Notes: a model not told the origin generated them from the sequence alone. 64,000 nucleotides of DNA from Meghimatium bilineatum (GCA_034231615.1 CM067317.1:47249376-47313375), one strand, 5' to 3'; positions 44,701-55,545 are shown, counted from the stretch's first letter. Translations and numbers: made by a program.

Positions 44701-47700
44701 CATCAACATACAGATAAACAACTAAAACAAGTAGATGAATTCAAATATCTGGGCAGCACATTGAGATATGACAACAAACAAGAAGCAGAAATAAACGCAA
44801 GATGTAATAAGGCCTGTCAGATCATTGGTCAATTAACACCTTTACTAAGAAACAAAGATATTACACTAGAAACTAAGAAAGCGCTTTTCAACACCATTTT
44901 CTTACCAACATTGTGTTATCAGTGTCAAACTTGGACATTAGATTCTAGAAGAATACATAAGATTAACACCACTGAAATGAAATGTGTGAGACGTATGATT
45001 GGAGTTAGCTTGAGAGATAAAATCAGGAATGAAGCACTAAGGAAACAATTAGGGATCAAGCCAACAATATAATACATACAGAAACAACAAGTTAAATGGT
45101 ACGGCCACATAACCAGACAGAAAGAGCAAAGTATTATCCAAAAAAACACTTAACAAACGATACGAAAACAGGAGACTAAACGGTGGATAGATAGTGTATT
45201 AGAGACACTCTGAAGTATAACAGCAGAGGAGGCAAATAGAAGGGCAAAAGACTGTACACTCACTCTCCCCTCAACACCGAAAGGTACATGAGGACAGAAA
45301 GAAGAAGAAGATCTCCTTATGGAACAATGATTCATGTATTTGTATAATTTCCTGAATGCACCTCAATATGTTCAAATACTCTGATTGGCTAGTTCAAGCT
45401 GTCCAAAGGTCATCTAACAATTGAGGAAAAACTTTGCATTCGGAATCAAATGGATTATTGTGATTATTTGTTTGAAATAATGTTTCTTTTTTCAAGACAA
45501 ATGTATACAAAGATTGTACATCTCCATAATATAAAGAAACATTATGCTTGTAAATTCATAAATTAGAGTATATAAATTAAATAATACACTCAAATTGTTA
45601 AAGGCGGTGGACAAATTGGTTAGGGGGAAAAAAATCATCAACCCATAAAAAAATGTCCTCACTGCGTTGGCAGTTTGACTTATTCTCTTTTCTCCCCCTC
45701 CTCCCGACACACAGCCAAGGGGTTGAAAGACATGACACCTTGACCTTGTTGAAGATCTTACTTGAGGGTAAAGTCGAGGGGAGGTGAACAAGAAGTAGGC
45801 AGAGATTTAAGTGGGAGAGAAAAAAATTGAGATTAATGCATTTTGTACCCTATATGAGCTTTAGAATAACAAAAATAAATTTAGAAAAATAATTAAACCA
45901 TGGTCAGTCCAGTTAGCAACCTGTCAACAAGGATAGAGTGAGTATTTACTAACTTGACTTGGAACTTCTAATATGTGTCTGTAACGTCATCCAGCGTACA
46001 AGATTATCACATAGATCTACTTCCTGGGACATACGGGTTTTCATGGTACTGAGAGAACAGCCAGACTTTCATCCAAGACACCAATAGATGGAGAGCTGAC
46101 AGGACAGTAGATAAGAGGCATGTGCTGAAACTGCTTGATAAACTCCTGATGAATCCTGACACCGCAATCAATAAGCCTGAGATTTGGGAATTCCATATTA
46201 ATTGTCATACTAATAAAACTGGACACATGCATAACAGAATGAAGAGCATGTTCAACCAGTGAGTCACAAGAACCATCGATAGGCATATTTTTCTACATTT
46301 GTCAAGGGAACTGAGTAGCCATTGTCCTGCCAGTTAATAAACATATATTATGTTTATAAATATGTTAATAACTATTTAAAGCATATCCTGTATAACCGTG
46401 CTTTACAATATATTATACCTATTCTTTCCCTGATATATTCATTTCGTAATCTATCAAGCCTGGTAACCCTGGCAGCTTTCCTCAAGCATGTCATCTCACA
46501 TGTCACTCAATATCTTTCTGTAATGTGAAGATGAGAGAGACCAGGTTTGGCACTGGTATCACAGTGTTGGTAGGAATATTCTGCAGATCATTTGTCTCTT
46601 GATTTCCATCTCGATCTTGGGGTGAAGAAGTAGTGGTGACAGCTGGTATGTTACTGCATTTGCCTTTTGACATCTTATCTCTATTTCTCTATCGAGGCTT
46701 CCATTTTCTGTACAAATATTACAGAGATATTTGAACTCTGTTACTTGTTTTACTCCTATATTGTCTCTGTATGTTTAGTGGACTTGGTGTTCTGCATATT
46801 TTATAGTTTCCGTCTTTTGTGTATTGATCTTCATATTGTATTTTCTACATGTTGCAGATAGTGAGTTAACATAACTTTGTAGTTGTTCTTTGTAGTAGTA
46901 GGTTTTAATACAGGTCTTAATACAAATACAAATGAGTATTTATTAAGATTTGTGTGGTGGTACCTTTGTTGTGTTGTTATTCATGTCGTTCAAATATTTG
47001 TATTTTATTATACCCATACCTAAACTGAAAAAGAGTAGAAAAATGCTGTGCATCAAATATATATATAGAATGTTAGCAGATAAATTAGTTTAGTCACCTC
47101 ATGAGAATTGACCAAAGCCAATTACCATTGAGAGTTTATAACAAATGATCTGAATACAGAGCCAAGGGAGGACTGAGGAAGAGATGAATCAATAACATAT
47201 CGACCGTCCTCCACGGACTCAGTACGACTCATACATTACATCTGACCTTGAACAGAAACTTACAGCTCCCACCCCAATGCTTAATGGCAAGTGTGGATGC
47301 TATCAATCAATTCCACCTGGGGATAAACAATAGACCTAAACTGAAGGTAAAAAGATAGGACCCATTGCATCAAGCTGCCAATGGAGGTGGCCAGTTCCCT
47401 TCCTTGCTGTGTTTACCTTCCCTAACTCATGAATCATTATTCTTAGCTACGACATTTATTTTCAATGGTCATAACTCTGATATAGCCAAAATGGACAATT
47501 GTCCATGATTGAAATTAGCGTGCCTCACTACAAGATGTACTTTTTTTCACTTCAAAATTATAAATCTGTATCTTTCAAATGACATTCTGGCTATGTGTTA
47601 GAGTTGAAAGTAGACCCAACTGAGGTGATTTAGCTCCTGGCTTGAAAGCCAATTGTCCATATTGTACTGGTAATACTTCTATCGTCGTTAAGAATGTCTA

Positions 47701-50700
47701 TATCTGCAGTTTTGTTTCTTGTATAAATTGGACAGTGTTTTCCATTTCTTGTTTTGTACCATACAGTTTAATATTTATAGGCGTATCAGAAGACCAGTAT
47801 GTACACCTTAATGTGTCATAGTTTGCATACTCTTGAAGAATATGCTCTGCAGTTTGGTTGGCTTGCCTACATGTACACTTTGCCGACGTGCCAATTAAAA
47901 ATTGTGTGTTCATATGGCTGTTTAGTCATCTGAATCTGTGTCTGAAAACATAGTCTTCTGAATTGAAATATAGCGGCCTGTTCTTGTCTGTTATGTAGAT
48001 GGTAGTCATCCAATGAAGGTAAGCTAGGTTTTCATTGTCATAATGGATTTCTTTTGGTGAAAGCTGATTGGTACATCAGGTTGTTGCATGTTAGAACCTT
48101 CCTTTGCCAGTTGATAATTTCTTGCTATTCCAAAGTGAGATGGAATCCATTGCAGTAAGAATCTATACTGATATTGCACTATACTGGTGATACAATTGGA
48201 TGTTTAGTGGTTCTTATAAATTCAACAATAGTTGGACCGCAATGACCACAACATATGCTTAAATATGTTTCCCACTTCTTTGAAAATAAACTTGATCACA
48301 TATTCAGTTAACATGCTCGCTCAAGATGAACTTCCAAAGTTTGAATTTAATTATCACTTTCAAATATTTTCTTTTAACTTTAGGCAGTTTCAATTGAATC
48401 TACATGAAGAGCAAGGATTTCTGGCAACAGTAACTGAGGAAAGTTACTTGGACTTGTTTGACAAGGAAACTTTGGTCTATCTCTCCCCACATGGCAGACA
48501 GGTAAATTTTAATTTTATACAGTGGGACTGCCGTATGTCTCAACTGTATATTTTGTGACCTTTAAGATAGCAGAATAGTTTCAAAAATAAATAACATCAT
48601 TATTGTATGATATTAGTGGGAAACATTTCTGGGTCAGCAAACTAAATTGGCCAGTTTTCGTGTTGTATAGGGCTAGAAAGAAGACTAGCTTTTTAGGCTA
48701 GCATATATGCAGAAAACATTTATGAATGAATTAAAATCAACAGGCATAAATGCACAAGAACTGCAATCCTTGGCAACTGACTGAATGGCATGGAGAACTA
48801 TGACATCCACCCTATGTGCCAAACTTGACAAAAGAGGAACTGACTGATATATAGTAGTTTCAGATTAACCTGGTGGGCCAGCTTGACCAGCCATCTTTTG
48901 CCCAATGCTGATGTAGGCATTTGGATATATACTTTTTTTTTCGTAATATGCATGGCTGTAGAGGTGTCTTCAGTTGAAAGGAGTGTGGTACCTTAATAAA
49001 ATGTAATTTTTACAATTTTACTGAACAATTCCCATTTTTCATAAGAAATTTGATATGAACTTTTTGTGAACAAACTGGGAGAGGGGGGGATGTTTGTGTT
49101 AACCAACCTTTTGATAAAATTCCTAATGCTAAAAATTGTGTTCTGGTTGAGGGTCCCCCCCCCCCCTCAACTCCTTCCAATTCTCACCCCATTTATGGTC
49201 TTGGTAATATGCATTGTCTACATAGATTATAAATGCAGAGATTCTCATTGGTGCTGGTGTAAAAATATCAATCATATTAAACATTAGGGGCAGACAGTCA
49301 ATGTTTCTAGGGCATTTGCTGAGAACACAGCTTGAACATTTAATAACCACTGGAAAGATCAATGGGAGAAGAGAAGGGATGACAAAGAGAGAAGTTCCTA
49401 GATGGACTAGTATTGTGGCACTGTAGAAGTTCACTAACTGAGCTTATTGACACCACAAGAGAGCCGTGGAGAAACATGATGGCCTACGCCATTCCTCTTG
49501 ACGATTGATTGATATAGATTATAAACACTGCATATTACTCCTATGAAGTGCCTTCTGAAATAATATATGTTACCATGTGTTGATATGCTACCATGTGATT
49601 CCTAAAACCTGAGCAAAGAATAGAAACACTGAAAGATATGACTTCAGAGGTTTGGGGGTGATCTTAGCTGTCCCATCCCATAGAAAGTCAAAGTGACCAG
49701 GAGTCGTGCTAAAATTGGATGTATCAGTTCAAAAATGTACATGTTTTTTCATTTATGATTTCTTATCATTTACATTTAGAATTTCTTAATCATTTATGTT
49801 CATTATTTATACAGATTAATTCGTTTTTTAGTGGAATTAACATATTTTTTATATCTTATCCTTAATGTTATCATTACATATTTGGGTTACTGCAGCACAC
49901 TCCTCTTTGTCAGATATCCTCTTGCATTTTATGTACTTATTTCTTCTAAGGGTTCTATTTATTGTACTGTGAACTAATGATAGTGATATTTCCAAGGTGA
50001 TGAGAGAATTTGATCCCTCTGCTGTATACATTATCGGAGCTTACAATGATAAAGCATCAATGCAACCCGTATCGTACGCGCGTGCAAAGGAGTACCAAAT
50101 AAAATGTCAGCGCCTTCCGCTCGATGAGTATGTTAAGTAAGTGACATTTATGTTTGCACTTCTACATAGGTACTAATTCCCCATGTTTCAAAATTGATGC
50201 CATGATTTTTTTTTTAATTCTGAACCAGGATCACAGCACAAGATGCATTCCCATAAGTGCTCTGCTTGCCATTCAGTCAACTGTTAGGTGTGGGTTTTTC
50301 CGATTTTTCCAGATATGATGTACTTTCTCCCTAATCATTTCCATTTCTATCTGTCTCTGAACATGATAATTGTATCTTTCAGAATCCTCTTCATCATTTT
50401 ATGGTGTCTTTATGACTGCTCTTTAACCGCAAATGAATCAGCTTTTCTATTGCCTCTGATTTTTATTTCCACCTGACCTGGGCAGTAGATGCATGTGATG
50501 CTTTGGGTGTTATTGAGAATATTAACCCACTCCTCTCTTATCATGTACTTTTCTATCTTGTGCAGCAAAATCTGTTAGAATGTCTTGAGATAGAATGTAA
50601 TGAAGAATATGGATACGGCAAGTATATACCAGGATCTCCAAGACAAACAGCACTTTTGGCAGACTTTATGCAAATGTATGGTATAGAAATAGCATTAGCC

Positions 50701-52691
50701 TACAGACTAAGCTAAAGGTTTATAAATATTGATATTTCCAGTGCCGTTGTATGCTGGTGAAACATGGCCGGCAAATAGAGACCACTTGGAAATTTTTCTA
50801 GATTGCCTCACTGTTGTCTTGTGCTGTGGATGTGGAAATAGAGGCTGGTGTCGAATCCATTTGTTCTAAAACTTTAAACTGTTGTGATGTTTATGATGGA
50901 CCTAATGGAGTAGGAGTTTGTCACTCTTTTGCCAGTTGATGGAGTTTTAATTTCAGCTCTAGATGTGGCACCCATCTTTCAGACTTTTTTTTGGGTATGG
51001 TAGCACCTCATGGATAGTGTGATATTCTGAGCCTTGCCGGGTGTCTAGATGTTCGGAAATGTCACACTGTCAATTTGCAGTTGACTCTGGGGATCCACTA
51101 CTCTGTGTGTCACCCGGTCATGAACAGCATGTCACAGAACTCATGCCATTTTGAAATATCCAACTGTGTTCATACACTTGTTAAATTGCATGCATTAACA
51201 TACTGGACCTTCATTTGCTGATGAATTCCTAATGGACCTTTTCCAGGAAAAAAATTAAATAAATACACATAATCAAATTAACATATAGAGAGGTGGTTTC
51301 ACCAACTCCATTGGACAGTAACATAAAAAAAAAGTCCTTGTATTTTGGGGGGGGAGGGGGATTCTGTTATTTCTTTTTTGCATTAGTTTTATTAGTTAGA
51401 ACAGTAACAATAGTACAATATCCTAGTTATTGCTTCTTAGTTTTGTTGCTGCAGCACTCTCCATCTTGTCAGATATCCTCCGATAGCTTGGTTATTTATA
51501 TTTGTTTACTGTGTGCATCCTGTTTGATATCTAGCGGGGCTGTTGCCTTATTGCTACAAGATGGGTACAGTGGAAATTTCAGAAAAATTTTTTAGATCCT
51601 ACTTCAGAACATGTTTGGATATATGTTCCTGTCCCATTTCAATCCCTATTGTCAGGATCACTGCATGCAGGTTGAATTGCATCATAACACCTCTGGTTCA
51701 CTGTACCTTGTTCTAACAATGAGTCATTGACTTTCTGAAATCTGCTATAATTCACTGTTTCTGATGCTAGCAGTCTGTTGAGTCATTGGCCATAATGCTA
51801 ACCATTTACTATGAGCCACTAGCTCTGTCACTAACAGTATGCTATGAGTTATTGATTACTACAACTCATACCCTGCTTAGTATCACAAAGCACTACAAGG
51901 ATTCATTAAAGATCTCACTCAAAGCCTTTGAAATAGAGCAAAGAAACATGGGAAGAACTTGCACAAAATAGATCTACATGGCACTCTACAATCAAAAAGA
52001 GCGAATCCTCTTGTGAAAAGAAGAGAAATGCAGCAGCTCAACAGCGGAGAGTAGCTAGAAAAAGATCCGTCTAATGTGGTCATTCCATGCCCGAACTGTC
52101 CAAGGACATATACAGCTCGAATAGCCATCTACGAATTATTAGACATGGTCATAATTATAACTGAATTTTCAAAAGTGGTTGTAAAAAGTGGTCATGATCA
52201 CTTGTGATGGACGAACACACACACACACAGTATCTTGATCCCTTTTTCATCATCAAATCCATAACTCCTCAAGGTTATAGGATGCCACTTTAGAAACATC
52301 TACACAAAAATCCTGCTACTATGCTTCTGTGTTCTCAGTGCCTTGTTTGAGTTTGGATAAACTTAATCCTGTAGTCTTTGATACTATCAATCCATACTTT
52401 CCTTTTTCCTCCTCTTCTTCCACCTTCAACTGTCCCCTTGCGTAACAAAGTTGCACATGCTTTAATGTTTACTAATATTCAGATTTACAAATCGTACATC
52501 TTATTTTCAAACACATGGTATTTCAATAATTGTTTATTTCTAATAACAGATGGAACTTGGGAAGCAAGAATCTCACATTGGACCAGATGATGAAAATTAT
52601 GACTTCAGTGAAAAATAAGCAACCATGGCATGAGGCTTTCATCAAAGCCATACCCAAAAGAAAGATGAAAAATCCTTTAACTGATGAGTAA
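38261..52691 (+). CDS. TRMT10C: TRMT10C (MRPP1), mitochondrial RNase P subunit 1 / tRNA m1R9 methyltransferase (6 coding exons)
   Basis: Exons: 38261-38728, 41655-41893, 42793-42996, 48384-48501, 49997-50136, 52550-52691. They join in phase to 436 codons plus stop, close to the vertebrate length of about 400. The protein has an Arg/His-rich N terminus with a RQFSVT stretch consistent with a mitochondrial targeting peptide. A helical region follows, then the SPOUT-type Trm10 domain (about residues 230-415). TRMT10C, with SDR5C1 and PRORC, forms protein-only mitochondrial RNase P and methylates position 9 of mitochondrial tRNAs. Signature segments seen: LPLVIDMDY, ASQLHDLYCLNK, LVYLSPHG, AVYIIGAYND, LPLDEYVKW and NLTLDQMMKIM. 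The LSPH rather than SADS-type motif, together with the long N terminus, points to TRMT10C rather than TRMT10A/B. A 5' non-coding exon must lie upstream, since an acceptor precedes the ATG. Confidence 0.92.
39785..40045 (-). mobile_element. LINE-H C-terminal fragment
   Basis: The minus frame reads VLRADINRIHHQSLEWIPTG and KKARGRPK, the conserved GHVLRM...L.W.P.GKRARGRPK region. It sits in TRMT10C intron 1. Relatives are at 48720-48852 and 54964-55245. Confidence 0.6.
40258..40985 (-). mobile_element. LINE-A copy 2, decayed
   Basis: The minus strand reads (with frameshifts) LEWFNVQKGVRQGC (RT motif before the YADD box), then SVFPVAIYSCEAWTLNKTTA, HIPWTDNKTNQEIL and FFGHIKRYNSIERGC. The 3' end at 40258 matches the end of LINE-A at 20862 (CACATGA). 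It lies in TRMT10C intron 1. Confidence 0.65.
40990..41205 (-). mobile_element. LINE-J C-terminal fragment
   Basis: The minus frame reads RSQLRWAGHIIHMPDECLPK, then NEYLKTPFTHCKIDPSS. This corresponds to the LRWAGHVVRM.D.RLPK ... KDTLK..L..C.ID region of another RTE-like LINE family; relatives at 51870-52232 and 56640-56985. Confidence 0.65.
41395..41565 (+). repeat. SINE-1 copy
   Basis: GTCAGATGTGTCACGCCATT, CAGCTGGAAATCTAGTAGGA and CTGCTCCAAGAGAGATCTAG follow the SINE-1 order. It ends about 90 bp before TRMT10C exon 2 (41655). Confidence 0.55.
41655..41893 (+). CDS. TRMT10C: TRMT10C exon 2
   Basis: 79 codons plus two bases, with acceptor GTTCTAG|ACCTCA and donor GAGGAG|GTTTGT (phase 2). 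It encodes TSEEMQSENWLEALKLPSKS and YEHGRLFMRIYDTTMRR, the helical region before the SPOUT fold, which in TRMT10C contacts tRNA and SDR5C1. Confidence 0.9.
42793..42996 (+). CDS. TRMT10C: TRMT10C exon 3 (start of SPOUT domain)
   Basis: 204 nt with acceptor TTTACAG|ATGGTT and donor CTTAG|GTAATT. It encodes MQFGLPLVIDMDYISFM, ASQLHDLYCLNK and FHLHFTNCQKDNPVLR. These are the first beta strand and helix of the Trm10 fold. Confidence 0.92.
43097..45722. mobile_element. TTAA-type miniature element split by LINE-C
   Basis: It starts TTAA|CCCCTTGACTGG (43093) and ends, reversed, CCCCTTGGCTG with TTGA (a one-base change from TTAA) at 45723-45726. Without LINE-C and its target duplication it is about 470 bp. 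It lies in TRMT10C intron 3, 96 bp after exon 3. Confidence 0.6.
43170..45310 (+). mobile_element. LINE-C, RTE-like LINE with reverse transcriptase, 5'-truncated
   Basis: It is flanked by a 13-bp duplication ATCTCCTTATGGA (43157-43169, 45311-45323) and has a (GAA)n tail. The ORF is broken by a frameshift near 43540, a stop at 43942 and another shift near 44725. It is otherwise continuous: NNKAPGIDNIPLEIIR, QYRGISLLSHAGKLYAKIVE, QMGFRRNRGCTVAIFILKQL, FIDQEKAFDQVNREKLW and GVKQGCVLSPLPF. The catalytic box follows as FADDQVLF, then YLGSTLRYDNKQE and LCYQCQTWTL. The endonuclease is absent. It is a fairly young copy, judging from the few disruptions. A second, 3'-only copy is at 55903-56612. Confidence 0.88.
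46510..46900 (-). mobile_element. LINE-D fragment, minus orientation
   Basis: The minus strand reads VTEFKYLCNICTENGSLDRE then IEIRCQKANAVTYQLSPLL. It matches the start of the LINE-D fragment at 13440 (FKYLESIFTEDGKLDRETRC ... NYQLSPILKHP). It lies in TRMT10C intron 3. Confidence 0.6.
46905..47685. other. Intron 3 sequence with no assigned feature
   Basis: Nothing convincing on either strand; a short TATATATA run is near 47060. Confidence 0.35.
47690..48180 (-). mobile_element. RNase H-type LINE fragment with zinc knuckle
   Basis: Around 48170-48060 the minus strand reads LQWIPSHFGIARN and QLAKEGSNMQQPDVP (RNase H final motif). 47913-47698 then reads KCTCRQANQTAEHILQEYAN and KLYGTKQEME. The usual knuckle is C-x-C-G-x2-x-QT-x2-H-x3-EC; the last Cys is lost here. 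It is a different subfamily from LINE-B. Confidence 0.65.
48384..48501 (+). CDS. TRMT10C: TRMT10C exon 4 (SPOUT core)
   Basis: 118 nt with acceptor AACTTTAG|GCAGTT and donor AGACAG|GTAAAT. It encodes FLATVTEESYLDLFDKETLV then YLSPHGRQ. This is the strand-turn that in the Trm10 family lines the SAM-binding trefoil knot. Confidence 0.92.
48720..48852 (+). mobile_element. LINE-H 3' end fragment
   Basis: It reads NELKSTGINAQELQSLATD, a stop, MAWRTMTSTLCAKLDKRGTD. This is the same terminus as 54964-55341 on the minus strand (DLEQLAVDRQAWRAMTSALC). It lies in TRMT10C intron 4. Confidence 0.6.
49285..49512 (+). mobile_element. LINE-G-like 3' end with (TTGA)n tail
   Basis: Broken frames give NHWKDQWEK, IDTTREPWRNMMAYAIPLDD, comparable to the LINE-G end (DRELWRAMTAYATRHGT). 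It ends GACGATTGATTGATA. It lies in TRMT10C intron 4. Confidence 0.55.
49997..50136 (+). CDS. TRMT10C: TRMT10C exon 5
   Basis: 46 codons plus two bases, with acceptor TTTCCAAG|GTGATG and donor GTTAA|GTAAGT. It encodes VMREFDPSAVYIIGAYNDKA and RAKEYQIKCQRLPLDEYVK. The IIG..(N)D segment is the conserved cofactor/catalytic region of Trm10 proteins. Confidence 0.93.
50275..50525 (-). mobile_element. RNase H fragment of a LINE
   Basis: The minus strand reads ITCIYCPGQVEIKIRGNRKA and DSFAVK, recalling the PGH.G..GN.RAD motif; the motif His has become Gln. It lies in TRMT10C intron 5. Confidence 0.5.
51870..52232 (+). mobile_element. LINE-J 3' end with C2H2-like finger and (CA)n tail
   Basis: It reads HYKDSLKISLKAFEIEQRNM, then after frameshifts IPCPNCPRTYTARIAIYELL and SGHDHL, ending in ACACACACACACAC (52210-52227). 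The CPNCPR.Y.ARI block is the first half of a C-terminal zinc finger common in this LINE group; the His pair is lost. It lies in TRMT10C intron 5, about 320 bp before the last exon. Confidence 0.6.
52550..52691 (+). CDS. TRMT10C: TRMT10C last exon
   Basis: 142 nt with acceptor AATAACAG|ATGGAA; the stop TAA is at 52689-52691. It encodes KWNLGSKNLTLDQMMKIM and WHEAFIKAIPKRKMKNPLTD. The NLTLDQM helix and the IPKRK segment are typical of the TRMT10C C terminus; the tail is somewhat shorter than in vertebrates. Confidence 0.92.
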
Positions 52692-52794
52692 AGGAAAAAA
52701 TCCCAGTCTATGTGAATATTTTGACAAACTAACTTACATTTTATTGTTGTATTAGGAAACATCATGGACACTTATTGAAGAAAAGAAAAGCTGC

Positions 52795-53135
52795 TTTTGA
52801 AATGAGATACTACAAAAGATTCTGAGAATACCTTAAAAAATAATAATTAAGAAGTGATAAGAACATTAAGCATTGAAGAGGGTTGACTCTTAAACATTAT
52901 AGGAAAGCTAATTTTTTTGGGGTCAAATAAAGAGACATAACAGTATGGAAAAATTAATAATGGAAGGTCTGGCTGCTAGTAACAGGAATGAGGGCAGCCC
53001 TGGAGGACGATGGATAAGACATCTCAGAATGCTTAAACATTTCCTTTACGATGGTAGGTCAACTCGCCCAGAATCGTGAGTGTAGAATATTCGTAAAGAA
53101 GTCTAAATTCTCAGAAGAATATGTCACCTGATATA
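52795..53135 (+). mobile_element. LINE-A copy 3, decayed
   Basis: It starts ~100 bp after the TRMT10C stop with FEMRYYKRF. It continues with GTCAAATAAAGAGACATAAC (as in GHIKRH of LINE-A), ends TATGTCACCTGA like LINE-A (TATGTCACATGA), and no frame is intact. It could form part of the TRMT10C 3' UTR. Confidence 0.6.
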
Positions 53136-53214
53136 TATATTAGGAAACATTGCATGCCATTTTAGCATTGAATCTCTGATCTAGTAACATGTACTTCTTC
53201 TTTGTGTTTATGTA

Positions 53215-53480
53215 GTTTTCTTTGTCTTCTGCGTTCATTCTCCTGCTGGTTTGCAGGATGTTGTGCAGAATGCACTGTGTCATGATTTACTGCTTAGTTA
53301 CAATATCTATATGCCCTTCTGTCTTTGGTGTGTCTTCTGGGTCACTTTCACCTATGAGATTGGTCAGGTAACTCCACCCCCAAAACATTCTTACTTGCAT
53401 GTTGTGACATGAAATGACAGGTAACAATTTTGCTATTTTGTTTACTTTACTCCTATTTCTAGCCTTGACTACATATGGCC
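53215..53480 (-). repeat. SINE-1 long-form copy, diverged
   Basis: Reversed SINE-1 landmarks: GCGTTCATTCTCCTGCTGG, TTGCAGGATGTTGTGCAGAA and a GCATGTTGTGACA block, in the order of 5993-6237. Confidence 0.5.
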
Positions 53481-54960
53481 ATGTTAATACATCAGAATTT
53501 TTACATAAAATTTTGCAACGTCAAATAATGTGTTACCGAGGAAACTGGACCCCCATTAGTCAATAGTGTGACCATGGGCTGAAACAAATCACTTATTATG
53601 CTTAGATTTGTTGTTATGTTTGTAAACTGGTTTTTATATCGTGATTATGACATAAAGATGATAATTAGCAAAATGTCATGTGTGTTCCTTTAAGATTTTT
53701 TTATATTGATGTGTTAACCGTGAGATTTGGATGTTGGTCTCATAATCTTTGTTAGCAATAAATCTGAAACGGATGTGTATTTTATTGATAAATATAGGAC
53801 CTGCTGGCTCATTGGGAATAATCCTTCTAAAGTGAAGATTTGGCTTTTCCCATGATTTTCATTTTCTGACAATACAGTAACCAATGAAATTTATGGAGAA
53901 AGTCAAATGTATCACTTTAGAATGATGATTCACAATAATACCCCCTCTCCTTACAGAAATGTTTGGAAAGATTCTTAACAGAAGTCAATTTGTACAAGAT
54001 CAAATATAAATTTTAGAAATAAAACAAAAGCAATATGCTTCATAATTTAATGGTTTCTTCCACGTAGTGTATTATAATTGTACTTTTATGTTTTGAACTA
54101 TGTGTCTCTGCTTGTTAACTTCTGCTGGTACATGTAGTGATCAGTCTGCTTGATAATCAATTGATTGTGTCCACTTCATATCTGACCTGCAAGGATAGAT
54201 GTCCTGACACTGAAACAAATAGATGTATTCAAACTTAAGAAAAAAAAGTTGTTCATTGTGTATTTCAGTATGTAACTAAAGAATAATACCAGACTTTGAA
54301 AATGTGTGTATATGCTGGTTTCTATGGCATGCATATGTATAAAAAGTGTGCATGTCTTTGATGTAAGCATAAGGTGTCAGTCCACACTTGCACTTGTACG
54401 TGTCTTGGGAACTCATATATCGTGTGTGTGTGCGCACGTCTGTCTCTCTCACACAATATATTACATTACATATATAATTACCAATAAGGATCCAAAAATC
54501 AGATAGGAGGGAGTATGACAAAATAAAGGAATAAAACAACAATAATATCACGTCTTCCTCTCATAACTAGCATATTCTACAGAATCCCATGTACACATAT
54601 TTTCATAGTTGGATATTAATTTTAGTCACATATCTGTATTTCTTATTAAAACAAACCAAAAATTTCCTGCAATAATCCTGATGAACCTCAGAAAAAATCA
54701 CTTGTGGATAAGAAATCAAATCCACAACCTCATGAACACAAATTGTTTAGCTACTGTGCTGTGGCCAAGTCAAATGTAAACACATAACAGGTAGTATGGC
54801 AGTTTCGAAAAGGACAGTAAAAAAGTTATAAATTAGTAGTAAGACATAACAAATAGGTTTGCTGACAAAATATAGAATAAGACAAGAAAGAGATTTACTG
54901 ACAAAATATAGGAATAAGAAGACAACAAAGAGATTTACTGATATAATATAGGATTCATCA
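53481..54960. other. Intergenic sequence, nothing assigned
   Basis: AT-rich; no gene, RNA or clear repeat recognised apart from short GACAAAATATAGGAATAA-type repeats around 54860-54950 that continue near 55265-55325. Confidence 0.35.
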
Positions 54961-54963
54961 CCA

Positions 54964-55245
54964 TCATTTTCCTCTTATACTAAGCTTGGCACATAGGGCA
55001 GATGTCATAGCTCTCCATGCTTGTCGATCAACAGCCAGTTGTTCCAGATCGTTAATTTTCATACCAGCTATTGCGATTTCTTTTTCGATAGTACTTTTCA
55101 GTGTTGTTTTTGGTCTTCCACTTTTTCTCTTGCCACTCGGTGACCATGTAAAAACTTGACATGGAATTCTGTCTTCATTCATTCTGGGTGTGTGACCGAT
55201 GTATGCCCAACGCCTTTTTTTATTACCTTCAGTGATGTATGAAGG
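54964..55245 (-). mobile_element. LINE-H 3' end
   Basis: The minus frame reads KKRRWAYIGHTPRMNEDRI, then FTWSPSGKRKSGRPKTTLKS and DLEQLAVDRQAWRAMTSALC. It ends in a (GAT)n-like tail at 54957-54968. Its frame is open over ~95 codons. It is flanked by short GACAAAATATAG(G)AATA repeats on both sides, so it may have landed in a local tandem array. Confidence 0.7.
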
Positions 55246-55381
55246 ATTACATAGATATAATATTGGTTTGCTGATAAAATATAGGAATAAAATGACATAA
55301 CAAAGGTTTGCTGACAAAATATAGTAATAGAGACATAACAAAATCTGACAAAATATTTCTCTTTGGATAATTGATTTGGAG

Positions 55382-55545
55382 TGTGTGGCTAAATGGTCAG
55401 AATGCAGGTCTCACAGTTGTGATAGATCAAGTTCAAATCACAGTAAGTGCTGGATTTGGGTGATCATTTTTAATCCACCCATTGCATGTCATGGCGACTG
55501 CTATGACAAAATAGGTCTTTATTGTCACCGCTAGAAGAAAAATAA
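55382..55545 (+). repeat. tRNA-derived SINE-like repeat
   Basis: The head contains an A-box-like TGGCTAAATGG and a B-box-like AAGTTCAAATCAC about 45 bases apart, the spacing of a Pol III tRNA promoter. It is followed by ~100 bp of unrelated body. Only one copy in the window, so family status is inferred. Confidence 0.5.

Noticed and set aside
45492..45791. 99-residue minus-strand ORF
   Set aside because: It lies across the right end of the TTAA element, and nothing in it looks like a known domain.
50503..50715. Alternative TRMT10C exon (70-residue frame)
   Set aside because: It does not resemble TRMT10C, overlaps LINE debris at its start, and the exons at 49997-50136 and 52550-52691 already join in phase.
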